From contig JAENVS010000034.1 in the NCBI GenBank assembly GCA_016650445.1, positions 62,001 to 126,000 on the forward strand: a stretch of DNA of 64,000 nucleotides, in the 5' to 3' direction. The stretch is from Frankiaceae bacterium (GTDB lineage: Bacteria > Actinomycetota > Actinomycetes > Mycobacteriales > SCTD01). Both the position numbers and the translations under genes were made by a program. Position 1 is the stretch's first letter. Every line of letters begins with the position of its first letter. The notes beneath the pieces are model-generated. The model saw only the letters and a list, made by a program, of their open reading frames with translations, ran no database searches and was not told the DNA's origin. Below, piece by piece: positions 22,043 to 32,037 of the stretch.

Positions 22043-23416
22043 GTGACACGCATCGGGATCGTCGGCGGTGGGCCGGCCGGGTACGAAGCGGCGCTCGTGG
22101 CGGTGCAGCTCGGTGCCGAGGTGACGCTCGTCGACCGCGACGGTGTCGGCGGCCAGTGCGTCCTCGCCGACTGCGTTCCCTCGAAGACCTTCATCGCGAC
22201 GAGCGAGGTCATGACCTCGATGTCGCAGGCCGAGCGGGTCGGGGTGCACGGTGCAGGGGCGGTCTCTGCCTCGGTGTCCGAGGTGCATGCGCGCGTGAAG
22301 TCCCTCGCCCTGCTGCAGTCGGCCGACATCACGCGTCGGCTGGGCAAGGACGGCGTGCGCATCTTGCACGGCAGCGCCTGCATGAAGGGGGCGGGCCGAG
22401 TCGAGGTCACGCTCAACGGCGGCGGCGAGGAGCTGGTCGAGGCCGACGTCATCCTGGTCGCGACGGGGGCGCACCCGCGGGTCGTGCCCGGGGCAGAGCC
22501 CGACGGCGAGCGCATCCTCGACTGGCGCCAGCTCTACGACCTGCCCGAGCTCCCCTCGCACCTGGTCGTCATCGGCTCGGGCGTCACCGGCGCGGAGTTC
22601 GCTTCGGCGTACCTCGCCATGGGTGTGCGGGTGTCTCTCGTGTCGTCGCGAGAGCGGGTGCTGCCCGGCGAGGACAGCGACGCGGCGGAGCTGCTGCAGC
22701 AGGTGTTCGAGCGTCGCGGCATGGACATCGTGCGCGGCCGTGCGGCACGGGTAGACCGTGTCGGCGACGGCGTGGTCGTGCACCTGCAGGACGGCTCGAC
22801 GGTCGAGGGCAGCCATGCGCTGATGACGGTCGGGTCGGTGCCCAACACCTTCGGCCTGGGGCTCGAGGACATCGGCGTCGCGCTGAACGACACCGGCTTT
22901 GTGACCGTCGACCGGGTCTCGCGCACGACAGCGCCCGGTGTCTACGCGGCTGGCGACTGCACCGGGGTCCTCATGCTCGCGTCGGTCGCCGCGATGCAGG
23001 GCCGCATCGCGATGTGGCACGCGCTGGGCGAGGCGGTCGCGCCGATCCGGCTGGGCACCGTGTCAGCCAACGTCTTCACCGACCCCGAGGTCGCGTCCGT
23101 CGGTGTGACGCAGACGCAGGTCGAGTCGGGAGCCGTCCAGGCGCTGACCTTGACACTGCCGCTGGCGACCAACGCGCGCGCGAAGATGCAGGGGATCACC
23201 GACGGCTTCGTGAAGGTCTTCTGCCGGCCGGGCTCGGGCAGCGTGATCGGCGGCGTCGTCGTCGCGCCACGCGCCAGCGAGCTGATCCTGTCGCTGTCGC
23301 TCGCCGTGCAGAACGGCTTGACGGTGGACCAGGTGGCCCACACCTTCGCCATCTACCCGTCGCTGTCCGGCTCCCTGACCGAGGCCGCTCGCCAGCTGAT
23401 GCTCCACGACGCCTGA
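22043..23416 (+). CDS. NAD(P)H-quinone dehydrogenase / pyridine nucleotide-disulfide oxidoreductase (LpdA-like)
   Basis: GIVGGGPAGYEAALVAVQLGAEVTLVD, GVGGQCVLADCVPSKTFIA, FAIYPSLSGSLTEAARQLM. Confidence 0.9.
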   Translation: MTRIGIVGGGPAGYEAALVAVQLGAEVTLVDRDGVGGQCVLADCVPSKTFIATSEVMTSMSQAERVGVHGAGAVSASVSEVHARVKSLALLQSADITRRLGKDGVRILHGSACMKGAGRVEVTLNGGGEELVEADVILVATGAHPRVVPGAEPDGERILDWRQLYDLPELPSHLVVIGSGVTGAEFASAYLAMGVRVSLVSSRERVLPGEDSDAAELLQQVFERRGMDIVRGRAARVDRVGDGVVVHLQDGSTVEGSHALMTVGSVPNTFGLGLEDIGVALNDTGFVTVDRVSRTTAPGVYAAGDCTGVLMLASVAAMQGRIAMWHALGEAVAPIRLGTVSANVFTDPEVASVGVTQTQVESGAVQALTLTLPLATNARAKMQGITDGFVKVFCRPGSGSVIGGVVVAPRASELILSLSLAVQNGLTVDQVAHTFAIYPSLSGSLTEAARQLMLHDA

Positions 23417-23426
23417 GGTCCGCCCG

Positions 23427-25172
23427 TCAGCCTTTGATGTCGCAAATCGCGGTGCCGCTGGTGACGACCTCGCCGACGGCGGCCGACAGGCCGGTGATGG
23501 TGCCGGCCTTGTGAGCGTTGAGCGGCTGCTCCATCTTCATGGCTTCGAGTACGACGACGAGATCGCCCGCGGCGACGACGGCACCGTCTTCCACCGCCAC
23601 CTTCACGATGGTGCCCTGCATGGGCGCGGTCAGTGCGTCGCCGGACGCGCCCGCCGCTCCGGCCTTGCTCCCGGTGCGCCGGGGGCCGGCCTTCTTCTGC
23701 GCGGCACCGGCAGACGCACCCAGACCGGCAGGCAGCGTGACCTCGAGCCGCTTGCCGCCCACCTCGACGACGACGGACTCGCGCGGAGCGGCCTCCTCCG
23801 CGTCGGCCCCGCCCCCGGCGTACGGCGGGATGTCGTTGTCGAACTCCGTCTCGATCCAGCGGTTGTGCACGGTGAACGGGTCGGACGTGAACGCCGGGTC
23901 GCGCACGACCTTGCGGTGGAACGGGATGAGCGTCGCCATCCCGTCGACCTCCATCTCGTCCAATGCCCTGGCCGCCCGCTGCAGAGCCTGCTCACGCGTC
24001 GCGCCGGTCACGATGAGCTTCGCGAGCAGCGAGTCGAATGCGCCCCCGATGACGGAGCCCGACTCGATGCCGGTGTCGACGCGGACCCCGGGACCGAGCG
24101 GCGGGACGAACCGCGTGACGGTGCCGGGCGCGGGCAGGAATCCCCGGCCGGGGTCCTCGCCGTTGATCCGGAACTCGAACGAGTGACCGCGCGGCTCCGG
24201 GTCCGTGAACGACAGTGCCTCGCCGTCGGCGATGCGGAACTGCTCGCGCACCAGGTCGACGCCGGTGACCTCCTCGGTCACGGGGTGCTCCACCTGCAGC
24301 CGCGTGTTGACCTCGAGGAACGAGATGAGCCCGTCCTGCGCGACGAGGAACTCGCACGTCCCGGCGCCGACGTACTTCGCCTCGCGGATGATGTCCTTCG
24401 AGGCCTTGTAGAGCTGTGCGGTCTGGGCTTCGGTGAGGAACGGCGCGGGTGCCTCCTCGACGACCTTCTGGTAGCGCCGCTGCAGGGAGCAGTCGCGGGT
24501 GCTGACGACGACGACGTTGCCGTGCGTGTCGGCGAGCACCTGGGTCTCGACGTGGCGAGGCTTGTCGAGGTAGCGCTCGACGAAGCACTCGCCGCGTCCG
24601 AAGGCAGCGACCGCCTCGCGGACCGCGGACTCGTAGAGCTCGGGGATCTCCTCCATGGTGCGGGCGATCTTCAGACCACGGCCGCCGCCGCCGAACGCCG
24701 CTTTGATGGCCACCGGTACGCCGTACTCCTCGGCGAAGGCGATGACCTCCTCGACGCCCTTCACCGGATCAGCCGTGCCGGGCGCGAGCGGGGCACCGAT
24801 CTTCAGCGCGATGTGGCGGGCCGTCGTCTTGTCACCCAAGGCCGCGATGGCATCCGGTGACGGACCGATCCACGTCACGCCGGCGTCGATGACGGCCTGG
24901 GCGAAGGCGGCGTTCTCAGAGAGGAAGCCGTAGCCCGGGTGCACGGCGTCGGCGCCGGACTTCGCGACCGCGTCGAGGACCTTGTCGATGCGCAGGTAGG
25001 AGTCACCTGGCGTGGTCCCGCCGAGCGCGAGCGCCTCGTCGGCGACCCGGACGTGCAGCGCGTCGAGGTCGGGCTCGGCGTAGACCGCGACGGACAGCAG
25101 ACCGGCGTCGCGGCAGGCGCGGGCCACGCGGACGGCGATCTCACCGCGGTTGGCGATCAGGACCTTGCGCAC
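23427..25172 (-). CDS. accA: Acetyl/propionyl-CoA carboxylase alpha subunit (biotin carboxylase + BCCP)
   Basis: [53 protein letters not shown], biotin site [11 protein letters not shown]; start GTG 25172. Confidence 0.96.
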   Translation of the reverse strand: MRKVLIANRGEIAVRVARACRDAGLLSVAVYAEPDLDALHVRVADEALALGGTTPGDSYLRIDKVLDAVAKSGADAVHPGYGFLSENAAFAQAVIDAGVTWIGPSPDAIAALGDKTTARHIALKIGAPLAPGTADPVKGVEEVIAFAEEYGVPVAIKAAFGGGGRGLKIARTMEEIPELYESAVREAVAAFGRGECFVERYLDKPRHVETQVLADTHGNVVVVSTRDCSLQRRYQKVVEEAPAPFLTEAQTAQLYKASKDIIREAKYVGAGTCEFLVAQDGLISFLEVNTRLQVEHPVTEEVTGVDLVREQFRIADGEALSFTDPEPRGHSFEFRINGEDPGRGFLPAPGTVTRFVPPLGPGVRVDTGIESGSVIGGAFDSLLAKLIVTGATREQALQRAARALDEMEVDGMATLIPFHRKVVRDPAFTSDPFTVHNRWIETEFDNDIPPYAGGGADAEEAAPRESVVVEVGGKRLEVTLPAGLGASAGAAQKKAGPRRTGSKAGAAGASGDALTAPMQGTIVKVAVEDGAVVAAGDLVVVLEAMKMEQPLNAHKAGTITGLSAAVGEVVTSGTAICDIKG

Positions 25173-25183
25173 TGTCGGGGCTC

Positions 25184-25411
25184 CTAGCGGGGAAGGGACG
25201 AGGCGCGCCACGCGCCGGGACCGGGATGGAGGGCGGTGCGCAGGACCGGTCGCGACCAGAGCGACGGCGCGGGGTCTGGTGTGTCGACCGATGCAGCGGT
25301 GCGTGAGGTGAGCACGGCGACGAGCGCCGCGATCTCCTCGGTCGTCGCGTCACCGCGCACCACGCGCAGCAGCGGGCGCTCCCCGCCCGCGTCAGAACCG
25401 TTGAGCGTCAA
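25184..25411 (-). CDS. Acyl-CoA carboxylase epsilon subunit
   Basis: [22 protein letters not shown]...[24 protein letters not shown], typical epsilon subunit; TTG 25411 start overlapping the stop of a 15-codon ORF. Confidence 0.8.
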   Translation of the reverse strand: MTLNGSDAGGERPLLRVVRGDATTEEIAALVAVLTSRTAASVDTPDPAPSLWSRPVLRTALHPGPGAWRASSLPR

Positions 25412-25451
25412 CGTTGCACCCGTCTTCTGACGCTCGGGAAGAGGGAGGCGC

Positions 25452-27041
25452 TCATAGGGGGATGTTCCCGTGCTTCTTGGCGGGCAGGGTCTGCCGCTTG
25501 GTCCGCAACTGGCGCAGCGCCTTGGCGACTTCGCGCCGGGTCTGCGACGGCTCGATGACCGCGTCGACGAAGCCGCGTTCCGCGGCGATGTACGGCGTCG
25601 CGAACGTGTCCTCGTACTCGACCATGTACGCCGCCCGTGCCGCGTCGGGGTCGGCTGCCGCGGCGATGTCCTTGCGGCGCACGATGTTGACCGCACCGAG
25701 TGCACCGACGACCGCCACCTGCGCGGTCGGCCACGCCAGGTTGATGTCTGCGCCGAGGTGCTTTGACCCCATCGCGACGTACGACCCGCCGTACGCCTTG
25801 CGGGTGATGACCGTGACCAGCGGAACGGTGGCCTCGCTGTAGGCGTAGAGCAGCTTGGCGCCGTGCCGGATGATCCCGGCGTGCTCCTGCCCGACGCCGG
25901 GCAGGTAGCCCGGGACGTCGCAGAAGGTCAGCACCGGCACGTTGAACGCATCGCAGGTGCGCACGAACCGTGCTGCCTTCTCCGACGCGTCGATGTCGAG
26001 CGTCCCGGCGAACTGCATGGGGTTGTTGCCGACGACGCCGATGCTGCGTCCCTCGATCCGGCCGAAGCCGCACACGATGGACGACCCCCAGAGCGCCTGG
26101 ACCTCGAGGAACTCACCGTCGTCCAGCACCGCGGCGATGACGTGCTTCATGTCGTACGGCGCGTTGTTGCTGTCCGGGATGATCGTGTCGAGCTCGAGCA
26201 GCGGCTCCTCGGCGAGCGCGTCCGCTGCGTCGAAGACCGGCGGCTCCTCGAGGTTGTTGCTCGGCAGGTAGCTCAGCAGCGTCTTGGCCAGCTCGAGGCA
26301 CTCGTCCTCGTCGGGACTCATGAAGTGCGCGACGCCGCTCTTGCTGTTGTGGGCGCGGGCACCGCCGAGGTCCTCGATCGTGATGTCCTCACCGGTGACC
26401 GTCTTGATGACGTCAGGACCGGTGATCATCATCGCCGAGCCACCGTCGACCATCAGGTTGAAGTCGGTCAGCGCCGGTGAGTAGACGTGCCCGCCCGCGC
26501 AGTTGCCGAGGATGAGGCTGATCTGCGGGACGACGCCGGACGCGAGCACGTTGCGGTAGAAGATGTCGCCGTACAGCGCCAGGCCCATGATCCCTTCTTG
26601 GATCCGGGCGCCCGACCCCTCGTTCAACCCGACAACGGGGCAGCCGGTCTTGAGGGCAAGGTCCATCACCTTCACGATCTTCTCGCCGTAGACCTCGCCG
26701 AGCGCGCCGCCGAACACCGTCGCGTCCTGGCTGAAGACGCACACGGGGCGTCCGTCGACGGTGCCGTAGCCGGTGATGACGCCGTCGCCGGTCGGCCGGT
26801 TCTTCTCGATCCCGAAGTCGAGGGCGCGGTGTCGCGTCAGCGCATCGGTCTCGACGAACGAGCCCTCGTCGACGAACTGCTCGATCCGCTCGCGTGCGGT
26901 GCGCTTGCCGGCAGCCCGCCGCTTCTCGACCGCTGCCTCCGACGCGGGATGCAGCGCGAGCTCGTTACGGCGGCGCAGCTCGGCCAGCTTGCCGGCGGTC
27001 GTGTGGATGTCGGGGGCCCCGGGAGCGGCGTCGGCGGTCAC
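25452..27041 (-). CDS. Acyl-CoA (propionyl/acetyl-CoA) carboxylase carboxyltransferase beta subunit
   Basis: [74 protein letters not shown]. Confidence 0.96.
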   Translation of the reverse strand: MTADAAPGAPDIHTTAGKLAELRRRNELALHPASEAAVEKRRAAGKRTARERIEQFVDEGSFVETDALTRHRALDFGIEKNRPTGDGVITGYGTVDGRPVCVFSQDATVFGGALGEVYGEKIVKVMDLALKTGCPVVGLNEGSGARIQEGIMGLALYGDIFYRNVLASGVVPQISLILGNCAGGHVYSPALTDFNLMVDGGSAMMITGPDVIKTVTGEDITIEDLGGARAHNSKSGVAHFMSPDEDECLELAKTLLSYLPSNNLEEPPVFDAADALAEEPLLELDTIIPDSNNAPYDMKHVIAAVLDDGEFLEVQALWGSSIVCGFGRIEGRSIGVVGNNPMQFAGTLDIDASEKAARFVRTCDAFNVPVLTFCDVPGYLPGVGQEHAGIIRHGAKLLYAYSEATVPLVTVITRKAYGGSYVAMGSKHLGADINLAWPTAQVAVVGALGAVNIVRRKDIAAAADPDAARAAYMVEYEDTFATPYIAAERGFVDAVIEPSQTRREVAKALRQLRTKRQTLPAKKHGNIPL

Positions 27042-27079
27042 GCCACGAGGTTAGTCGGGCGCTCTGGCACGCTGGGCCG

Positions 27080-27841
27080 GTGTACGACGACCTCGCCCGC
27101 CCCCCCTTGCGCGCGGCCTCCCTGAGGCGGGCGCTCGCTCCGGACGGTTGGCGGGTCGAGGTCGTCGAGCAGGCCGGTTCGACGAACGCCGTGGTCGCCG
27201 AGCGGGCTCGCGGCGGCGAGCCGGCCGGGCTGGTGGTCGTCGCCGAGCACCAGACCGCCGGACGTGGCCGGCTGGACCGCACCTGGCTGTCACCGGCCCG
27301 TGCCGGGCTGACGTTCTCCGTGCTGCTGCAGCCCCAGCTCGCGGCGGCGGACCGGGCCTGGCTGCCGCTGCTCGCGGGCGTGGCCGTCGTCCGTGCCGTG
27401 CGCGACCAGGCGATGGTCGACGCCGTCCTGAAGTGGCCCAACGACGTGCTGGTCGAGGGCCGCAAGCTGGGCGGCCTGCTCGCGGAGACGGTGAGTCCGG
27501 GTGGCGTCGTGGTCGGCATCGGGCTGAACGTCACGACGACCCGCGCCGAGCTACCGGACGACAGGTCGACGTCGCTGCGCCTGGAGGGGGCGGTGACCAA
27601 CGACCGCGACATCCTGCTCCGGGCGGTGCTGCGGGAGCTGTCGGCGGTCTTGGCCGACGTCGCCGGCAGTCGTAGGGAGTACGCCGAGCTGTGCTCGAGC
27701 CTCGGTCAGCTCGTCCGCGTCGAGCTGCCCCACACGTCGATCGAGGGGACGGCGGAGCGCGTCGACGACGTCGGCTGGCTGGTGGTGGACGGCACGGCGT
27801 ACGGCGCGGGCGACGTCGTGCACCTGCGCTCCGTCAGGTGA
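27080..27841 (+). CDS. birA: Biotin--[acetyl-CoA-carboxylase] ligase
   Basis: EQAGSTNAVVAERA, EHQTAGRGRLDRTWLSP, KWPNDVLVEGRKLGGLLAE; GTG 27080. Confidence 0.95.
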   Translation: MYDDLARPPLRAASLRRALAPDGWRVEVVEQAGSTNAVVAERARGGEPAGLVVVAEHQTAGRGRLDRTWLSPARAGLTFSVLLQPQLAAADRAWLPLLAGVAVVRAVRDQAMVDAVLKWPNDVLVEGRKLGGLLAETVSPGGVVVGIGLNVTTTRAELPDDRSTSLRLEGAVTNDRDILLRAVLRELSAVLADVAGSRREYAELCSSLGQLVRVELPHTSIEGTAERVDDVGWLVVDGTAYGAGDVVHLRSVR

Positions 27842-28700
27842 CCGTGAGCGGCTTGTCGTCGACGAACGTCTCGCTGCCGTCCTTCGCGGAGGACTCGAAG
27901 GCCCGCAGGACGTAGTCGCCCGGCGGGATGTCCGCCTTCGCCGACCACGGCCCGCGCCCCGGCGCGCCCATCGCGGCGTTCGTGAAGCCGGCCTTCACGA
28001 CCTTGCCGCCTTGCCTGAGCTCCCAGGAGACGGTCGCCTCGAAGACGCTCGCCTCGCCGCCGAACGTGCCGCCCCGGGCGACCCGTCCGTTGGCAGGCGT
28101 CAGGATCCACACCGGAGCCAGCTCGATCGCCGCCTGCCCCCGGGTCATAGGGCGCGAGGTGTCGACGTGGCCCCAGAGGGAGTCGACGCGCTTGCCCTCG
28201 ACGAGCAGCTGCACCGACGTCACGTGCGGGTCGGCGGCCGTCGCCGTCCACACGAGCTGCTGGAGGGTGCTGCTCTCGAAGGCAGCGCCACCGCGCACGG
28301 TCTGCGCCTCCTTGGACAGGTCGACGACGGCGGTCGAGCCCTCCATGCGGACACCGAGGACGCGGGTGCCCTTGGCCCACAGCGACGTGTAGTCCTCGTC
28401 CTGCGGGGGCTCGGTCAGCATGGCGGTGACGGCGTCGCGCACGACCCCGGTTGTCGCCGGACGCCGGTGGAACTCGCGGTAGAGGCGCGGCCCGTTGGTC
28501 GTGTCGCGCAGGTAGTAGATGGCGCGCGCGCTGGTGCCCGCGGAGCTCGGCGACGCCGACCCGGCGGCCGGCGACGACGGCGTCGCTGGGTCGGCAGAGG
28601 CGGACGGCTGGGGGGTCTGGTCGACGGCGCTCGGCGTACTGCTGCCGGCACAGCCCGCGGTGAGCACCGCGAGGGCGAGGAGTGGGACGGAGCGGTGCAT
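27834..28700 (-). CDS. Lipoprotein with GerMN and Gmad2 (Ig-like) domains
   Basis: Lipobox LAVLTAGCAG; GerMN-like IYYLRDTTNGPRLYREFH...VVRDAVTAML; Gmad2-like C-terminus ILTPANGRVARGGTFGGEASVFEATVSWEL. Confidence 0.85.
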   Translation of the reverse strand: MHRSVPLLALAVLTAGCAGSSTPSAVDQTPQPSASADPATPSSPAAGSASPSSAGTSARAIYYLRDTTNGPRLYREFHRRPATTGVVRDAVTAMLTEPPQDEDYTSLWAKGTRVLGVRMEGSTAVVDLSKEAQTVRGGAAFESSTLQQLVWTATAADPHVTSVQLLVEGKRVDSLWGHVDTSRPMTRGQAAIELAPVWILTPANGRVARGGTFGGEASVFEATVSWELRQGGKVVKAGFTNAAMGAPGRGPWSAKADIPPGDYVLRAFESSAKDGSETFVDDKPLTVT

Positions 28701-28784
28701 GGCGGCCTCCGAAGACGCAGGAACACTGGTACGACGCGCAGGATGGGCTGCAGGTTGACACTGATCTGCGCCAGACTCCGGGAC

Positions 28785-29300
28785 ATGGGCTACCCGACGA
28801 AGCTGCTGGCCGAGGACGAGACCCTCATCCACGACCTCCATCCGCACTGGAAGGCGCTGATCGCGCCCACGGTGACGCTCGTGCTCGTGCTCGGCATCAG
28901 CGGGTTCGTCGCCGCTGCGATCCCGGACGGGGAACGGCAGCGCGTGCTGCGGCTGGGGGTGCTCGTCGTGGGCCTCCTGCTGCTCGGCTTCTACTCGCTT
29001 CGCCCGTTCCTGCGCTGGATCACGACGCACTTCGTCATCACGGACCGGCGGGTGCTCGTGCGCACCGGCATCTTGGCTCGGACCGGCCGCGACATCCCGC
29101 TCTCGCGCATCAACGACATCACCTTCAGCCACACCTTCGTGGAGCGGATGCTCGGCTGCGGCACGCTCGTCGTCGAGTCGGCGGGTGAGCGCGGCCAGGT
29201 CACGCTCGCCGACGTCCCGCGCGTCGAGCGGGTGCAGCGCGAGCTCTACGACCTGGTGGAGCGGACGGACAACCGGCTGCGCGGCGTCAAGGAGGAGTGA
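28785..29300 (+). CDS. PH domain-containing (YdbS/YdbT-like) membrane protein
   Basis: LLAEDETLIHDLHPHWKALIAP, two TM segments, FVITDRRVLVRTGILARTGRDIPLSRINDITFSHTFVERMLGCGTLVVESAGERG. Confidence 0.88.
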   Translation: MGYPTKLLAEDETLIHDLHPHWKALIAPTVTLVLVLGISGFVAAAIPDGERQRVLRLGVLVVGLLLLGFYSLRPFLRWITTHFVITDRRVLVRTGILARTGRDIPLSRINDITFSHTFVERMLGCGTLVVESAGERGQVTLADVPRVERVQRELYDLVERTDNRLRGVKEE

Positions 29301-29598
29301 GGCCGGCGTCGGGCTTCACCACCGCGCCGTCGATGTCCCGGGACGGGTCGAACGGTGGCCAGTCGCCCTGCGGGGCGCGCACCTGCTCGTAGTGGTCCAT
29401 CTGACGCCGTGCGCCGGCAGCCTCGCCCGGACCGCCGGCATTTGCGCCGATTCCTGACAGCACGGCGACCACCCCGGCGCCGATGCAGATCGCCGCGGCG
29501 AGCCCCCCACGAGGCAGCACGAACGCCGACAGCAGGAACGCCACGGTCGCGGCGGCGCGCAGCGAGTAGTAGGTCACCTGCCGGCGCCGTCGGGACAT
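29287..29598 (-). CDS. DUF3099-like small membrane protein
   Basis: MSRRRRQVTYYSLRAAATVAFLLSAFVLPRGGLAAAICIGAGVVAVLSGI..; ATG 29598 (longer ORF is antisense). Confidence 0.65.
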   Translation of the reverse strand: MSRRRRQVTYYSLRAAATVAFLLSAFVLPRGGLAAAICIGAGVVAVLSGIGANAGGPGEAAGARRQMDHYEQVRAPQGDWPPFDPSRDIDGAVVKPDAGLTPP

Positions 29599-29650
29599 GG
29601 TTCGACGGTACGCCGCTCCTGCCCCTCGTCGATCGCCGTAACCTGCGCCC

Positions 29651-30598
29651 ATGTCGGCAGAGGAGCTGGAGGCGGCCCTGCTCGGTGCACCAACGACGCT
29701 GACCAGCGACGAGGTGGCGGCGCTCGCCGGAGTCGACCTCGACGACGCGCGGGCGATCTGGGCCGCGCTCGGCTTCCCGCACGTGCAGCCGGAGGTCGCC
29801 GCGTTCACCCGTCGGGACGTCGAGGCGCTGCAGACCGCCTTCGCGCTCCGCGACAGCGGGATGGTGGATCCCGACACCCTGCTGATGCTGGCCCGCTCCA
29901 TGGGACAGGGGCTGGCGCGCCTCGCCGAGGGGCAGGTCGAGGTGCTGCGGGGACGGGCCGAGGGCCTCAGCGTCGACGAGGCCAGGGCGGTGGCGATCGA
30001 CGTCGCCGGCGAGGCGATTCCCGGGCTCGAGCAGCTGATGGTCCTGGTCTGGCGGCGACAGCTGGCCGCCGCCACCGCTCGGTCACTCGCCGCGATCGGC
30101 GGCGAGCATCCCGTGCTGGCCGTGGGGTTCGTGGACATCGTCGGCTTCACGCAGACCAGCCGCGAGTCGGACGCGACCGCCCTGCAGCGACTGCTGGAGC
30201 GGTTCGAGCGCGAGACGTCGCTGCGTGTCACGGCGGGTGGTGGCCGGGTCATCAAGATGCTCGGCGACGAGGTCCTCTTCGTGACCGAGGACGTCCGTGC
30301 GGCGGCGGAGGTCGCGCTGGAGACCGTCGCCGCGCACGAGCAGGACGAGTCACTGCCGCAGGTCCGTGCCGGCGTCGCGCTCGGGCCGGTCCTGGTTCGG
30401 CTCGGGGACGTGTTCGGCGAGCCGGTCAACCTGGCGAGCAGGCTCACGGCTCAGGCGCGTGCGGGCACCGTGCTCGTGGACCGAGAGGCCGCAGCTGCCC
30501 TGCGCCAGGACTCGACGTACGCGCTCGTCCCGCTCGAGCAGCGCTCGGTGCGCGGATACCGCGCCCTGCGTCCGCACGTGCTCCGGCGGGCGACATAA
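29651..30598 (+). CDS. Class III adenylate/guanylate cyclase with N-terminal regulatory domain
   Basis: GFVDIVGFTQTSRESDATALQRLLERFE..RVIKMLGDEVLFV..GVALGPVLVRLGDVFGEPVNLASRLTAQAR. Confidence 0.92.
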   Translation: MSAEELEAALLGAPTTLTSDEVAALAGVDLDDARAIWAALGFPHVQPEVAAFTRRDVEALQTAFALRDSGMVDPDTLLMLARSMGQGLARLAEGQVEVLRGRAEGLSVDEARAVAIDVAGEAIPGLEQLMVLVWRRQLAAATARSLAAIGGEHPVLAVGFVDIVGFTQTSRESDATALQRLLERFERETSLRVTAGGGRVIKMLGDEVLFVTEDVRAAAEVALETVAAHEQDESLPQVRAGVALGPVLVRLGDVFGEPVNLASRLTAQARAGTVLVDREAAAALRQDSTYALVPLEQRSVRGYRALRPHVLRRAT

Positions 30599-30608
30599 CC
30601 TGACAAGC

Positions 30609-31526
30609 ATGAGCGACCTGCCCGGGCGGATCAGCCTGCGTGAGGTCGGCCCCCGTGACGGCTTGCAGAACGAGGCGCCGGTCCCCACCGAGTCCAAGGT
30701 CGCGCTCATCGACGCCCTGTCGCGGACCGGCGTCGGCCGCATCGAGGCGGTCTCCTTCGTCCACCCGAAAGCCATCCCGTCCATGGCCGACGCCGCCGAG
30801 GTCTGGTCGGCCGTGGAGAAGTCGGCCGCCGTCCGCTACTCCGCGCTCGTCCCCAACCTGCGGGGCGCGCAGCGCGCTCTCGAGGCCGGGTTCCGCGAGA
30901 TCGAGGTCGTCGTTTCCGCGAGCGACACCCACAACCGCAAGAACGTCAACCGCAGCACCGACGAGTCGCTCGATGACATCGCCGAGCTCCTGCAGTCGGC
31001 GCACGCGGCCGGCGCCACCTGCCAGGTCATCGTCTCCACCGCGTTCGGCTGCCCGTACGAAGGTGACGTCCCGGTGTCGCGGGTGCTCGACGTCGCCGGT
31101 CGGGCCCTTGCCGACGGCGCCGACGGGATCTCCTACGGCGACACGACCGGGATGGCGACACCGTCTCGGGTCACCCACCTCGTCGGCGAGACGCGGCTGC
31201 GCTTCCCCGACGCCGACCTGAACCTGCACTTCCACAACACCCGCGGGACCGGGCTGGCTAACGTCCTCGCGGCTCTGCAGCTCGGCGTCGTCGACTTCGA
31301 TGCCTCGGTCGGCGGCCTCGGTGGCTGCCCCTACGCGCCTGGCGCCACCGGCAACGTCTGCACCGAGGACCTCGTGCACATGGTCGAGGACATGGGTGTC
31401 GACACCGGTATCGATCTCGACGCGCTGCTCGAGGCGGCCCGCGAGGCCGAGCGGCTCGTCGGCCGCACCCTTCCCTCCCAGGTCCTCCGAGCGGGTCCTC
31501 GCACCCGGCTCACGTCGCTGTCTTAA
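30609..31526 (+). CDS. Hydroxymethylglutaryl-CoA lyase
   Basis: LREVGPRDGLQNEAPVPTESKVALIDAL, SVGGLGGCPYAPGATGNVCTEDLVHM. Confidence 0.95.
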   Translation: MSDLPGRISLREVGPRDGLQNEAPVPTESKVALIDALSRTGVGRIEAVSFVHPKAIPSMADAAEVWSAVEKSAAVRYSALVPNLRGAQRALEAGFREIEVVVSASDTHNRKNVNRSTDESLDDIAELLQSAHAAGATCQVIVSTAFGCPYEGDVPVSRVLDVAGRALADGADGISYGDTTGMATPSRVTHLVGETRLRFPDADLNLHFHNTRGTGLANVLAALQLGVVDFDASVGGLGGCPYAPGATGNVCTEDLVHMVEDMGVDTGIDLDALLEAAREAERLVGRTLPSQVLRAGPRTRLTSLS

Positions 31527-31536
31527 GGAGAGCTGC

Positions 31537-32019
31537 ATGTCCCTTCCCGACCTCGAGGTCGAGACCCTGCACGACGAGCGGACGACGTTCGGCGCCCTCA
31601 TGGGTGAGCGCGCCACTCTCGTCGTCAACGTGGCGTCGAAGTGCGGCTTCACGAACCAGTACGCCGGGCTCGAGAAGCTGCACGCGGAGAAGGACGGCCT
31701 CGCCGTCGTCGGCGTGCCGTCGAACCAGTTCGGCGGGCAGGAGCCCGGCAGCGCGGAGGAGATCGCGGAGTTCTGCTCGACGACCTACGGCGTCAGCTTC
31801 CCGCTGCTCGCGAAGACCGACGTCAACGGCGCCGACCGGCACCCGTTGTTCGAGGACCTCACGACGTACGCCGACGAGGACGGGCACGCCGGCGACGTCC
31901 GGTGGAACTTCGAGAAGTGGCTGCTGTCAGGCGACGGCAAGGTGATCGGCCGCTTCGGCACCGGCACGAAGCCCGAGGACCCGAACCTCGTCGCGGCGAT
32001 CGACGCCGCCATCAACTAG
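31537..32019 (+). CDS. Glutathione peroxidase family protein (Cys type)
   Basis: LVVNVASKCGFTNQYAGLEKLH, GVPSNQFGGQEPGS, VRWNFEKWLLSGDGKVIGRF. Confidence 0.95.
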   Translation: MSLPDLEVETLHDERTTFGALMGERATLVVNVASKCGFTNQYAGLEKLHAEKDGLAVVGVPSNQFGGQEPGSAEEIAEFCSTTYGVSFPLLAKTDVNGADRHPLFEDLTTYADEDGHAGDVRWNFEKWLLSGDGKVIGRFGTGTKPEDPNLVAAIDAAIN

Positions 32020-32037
32020 CAGCTTGCCCCCGGCAGA

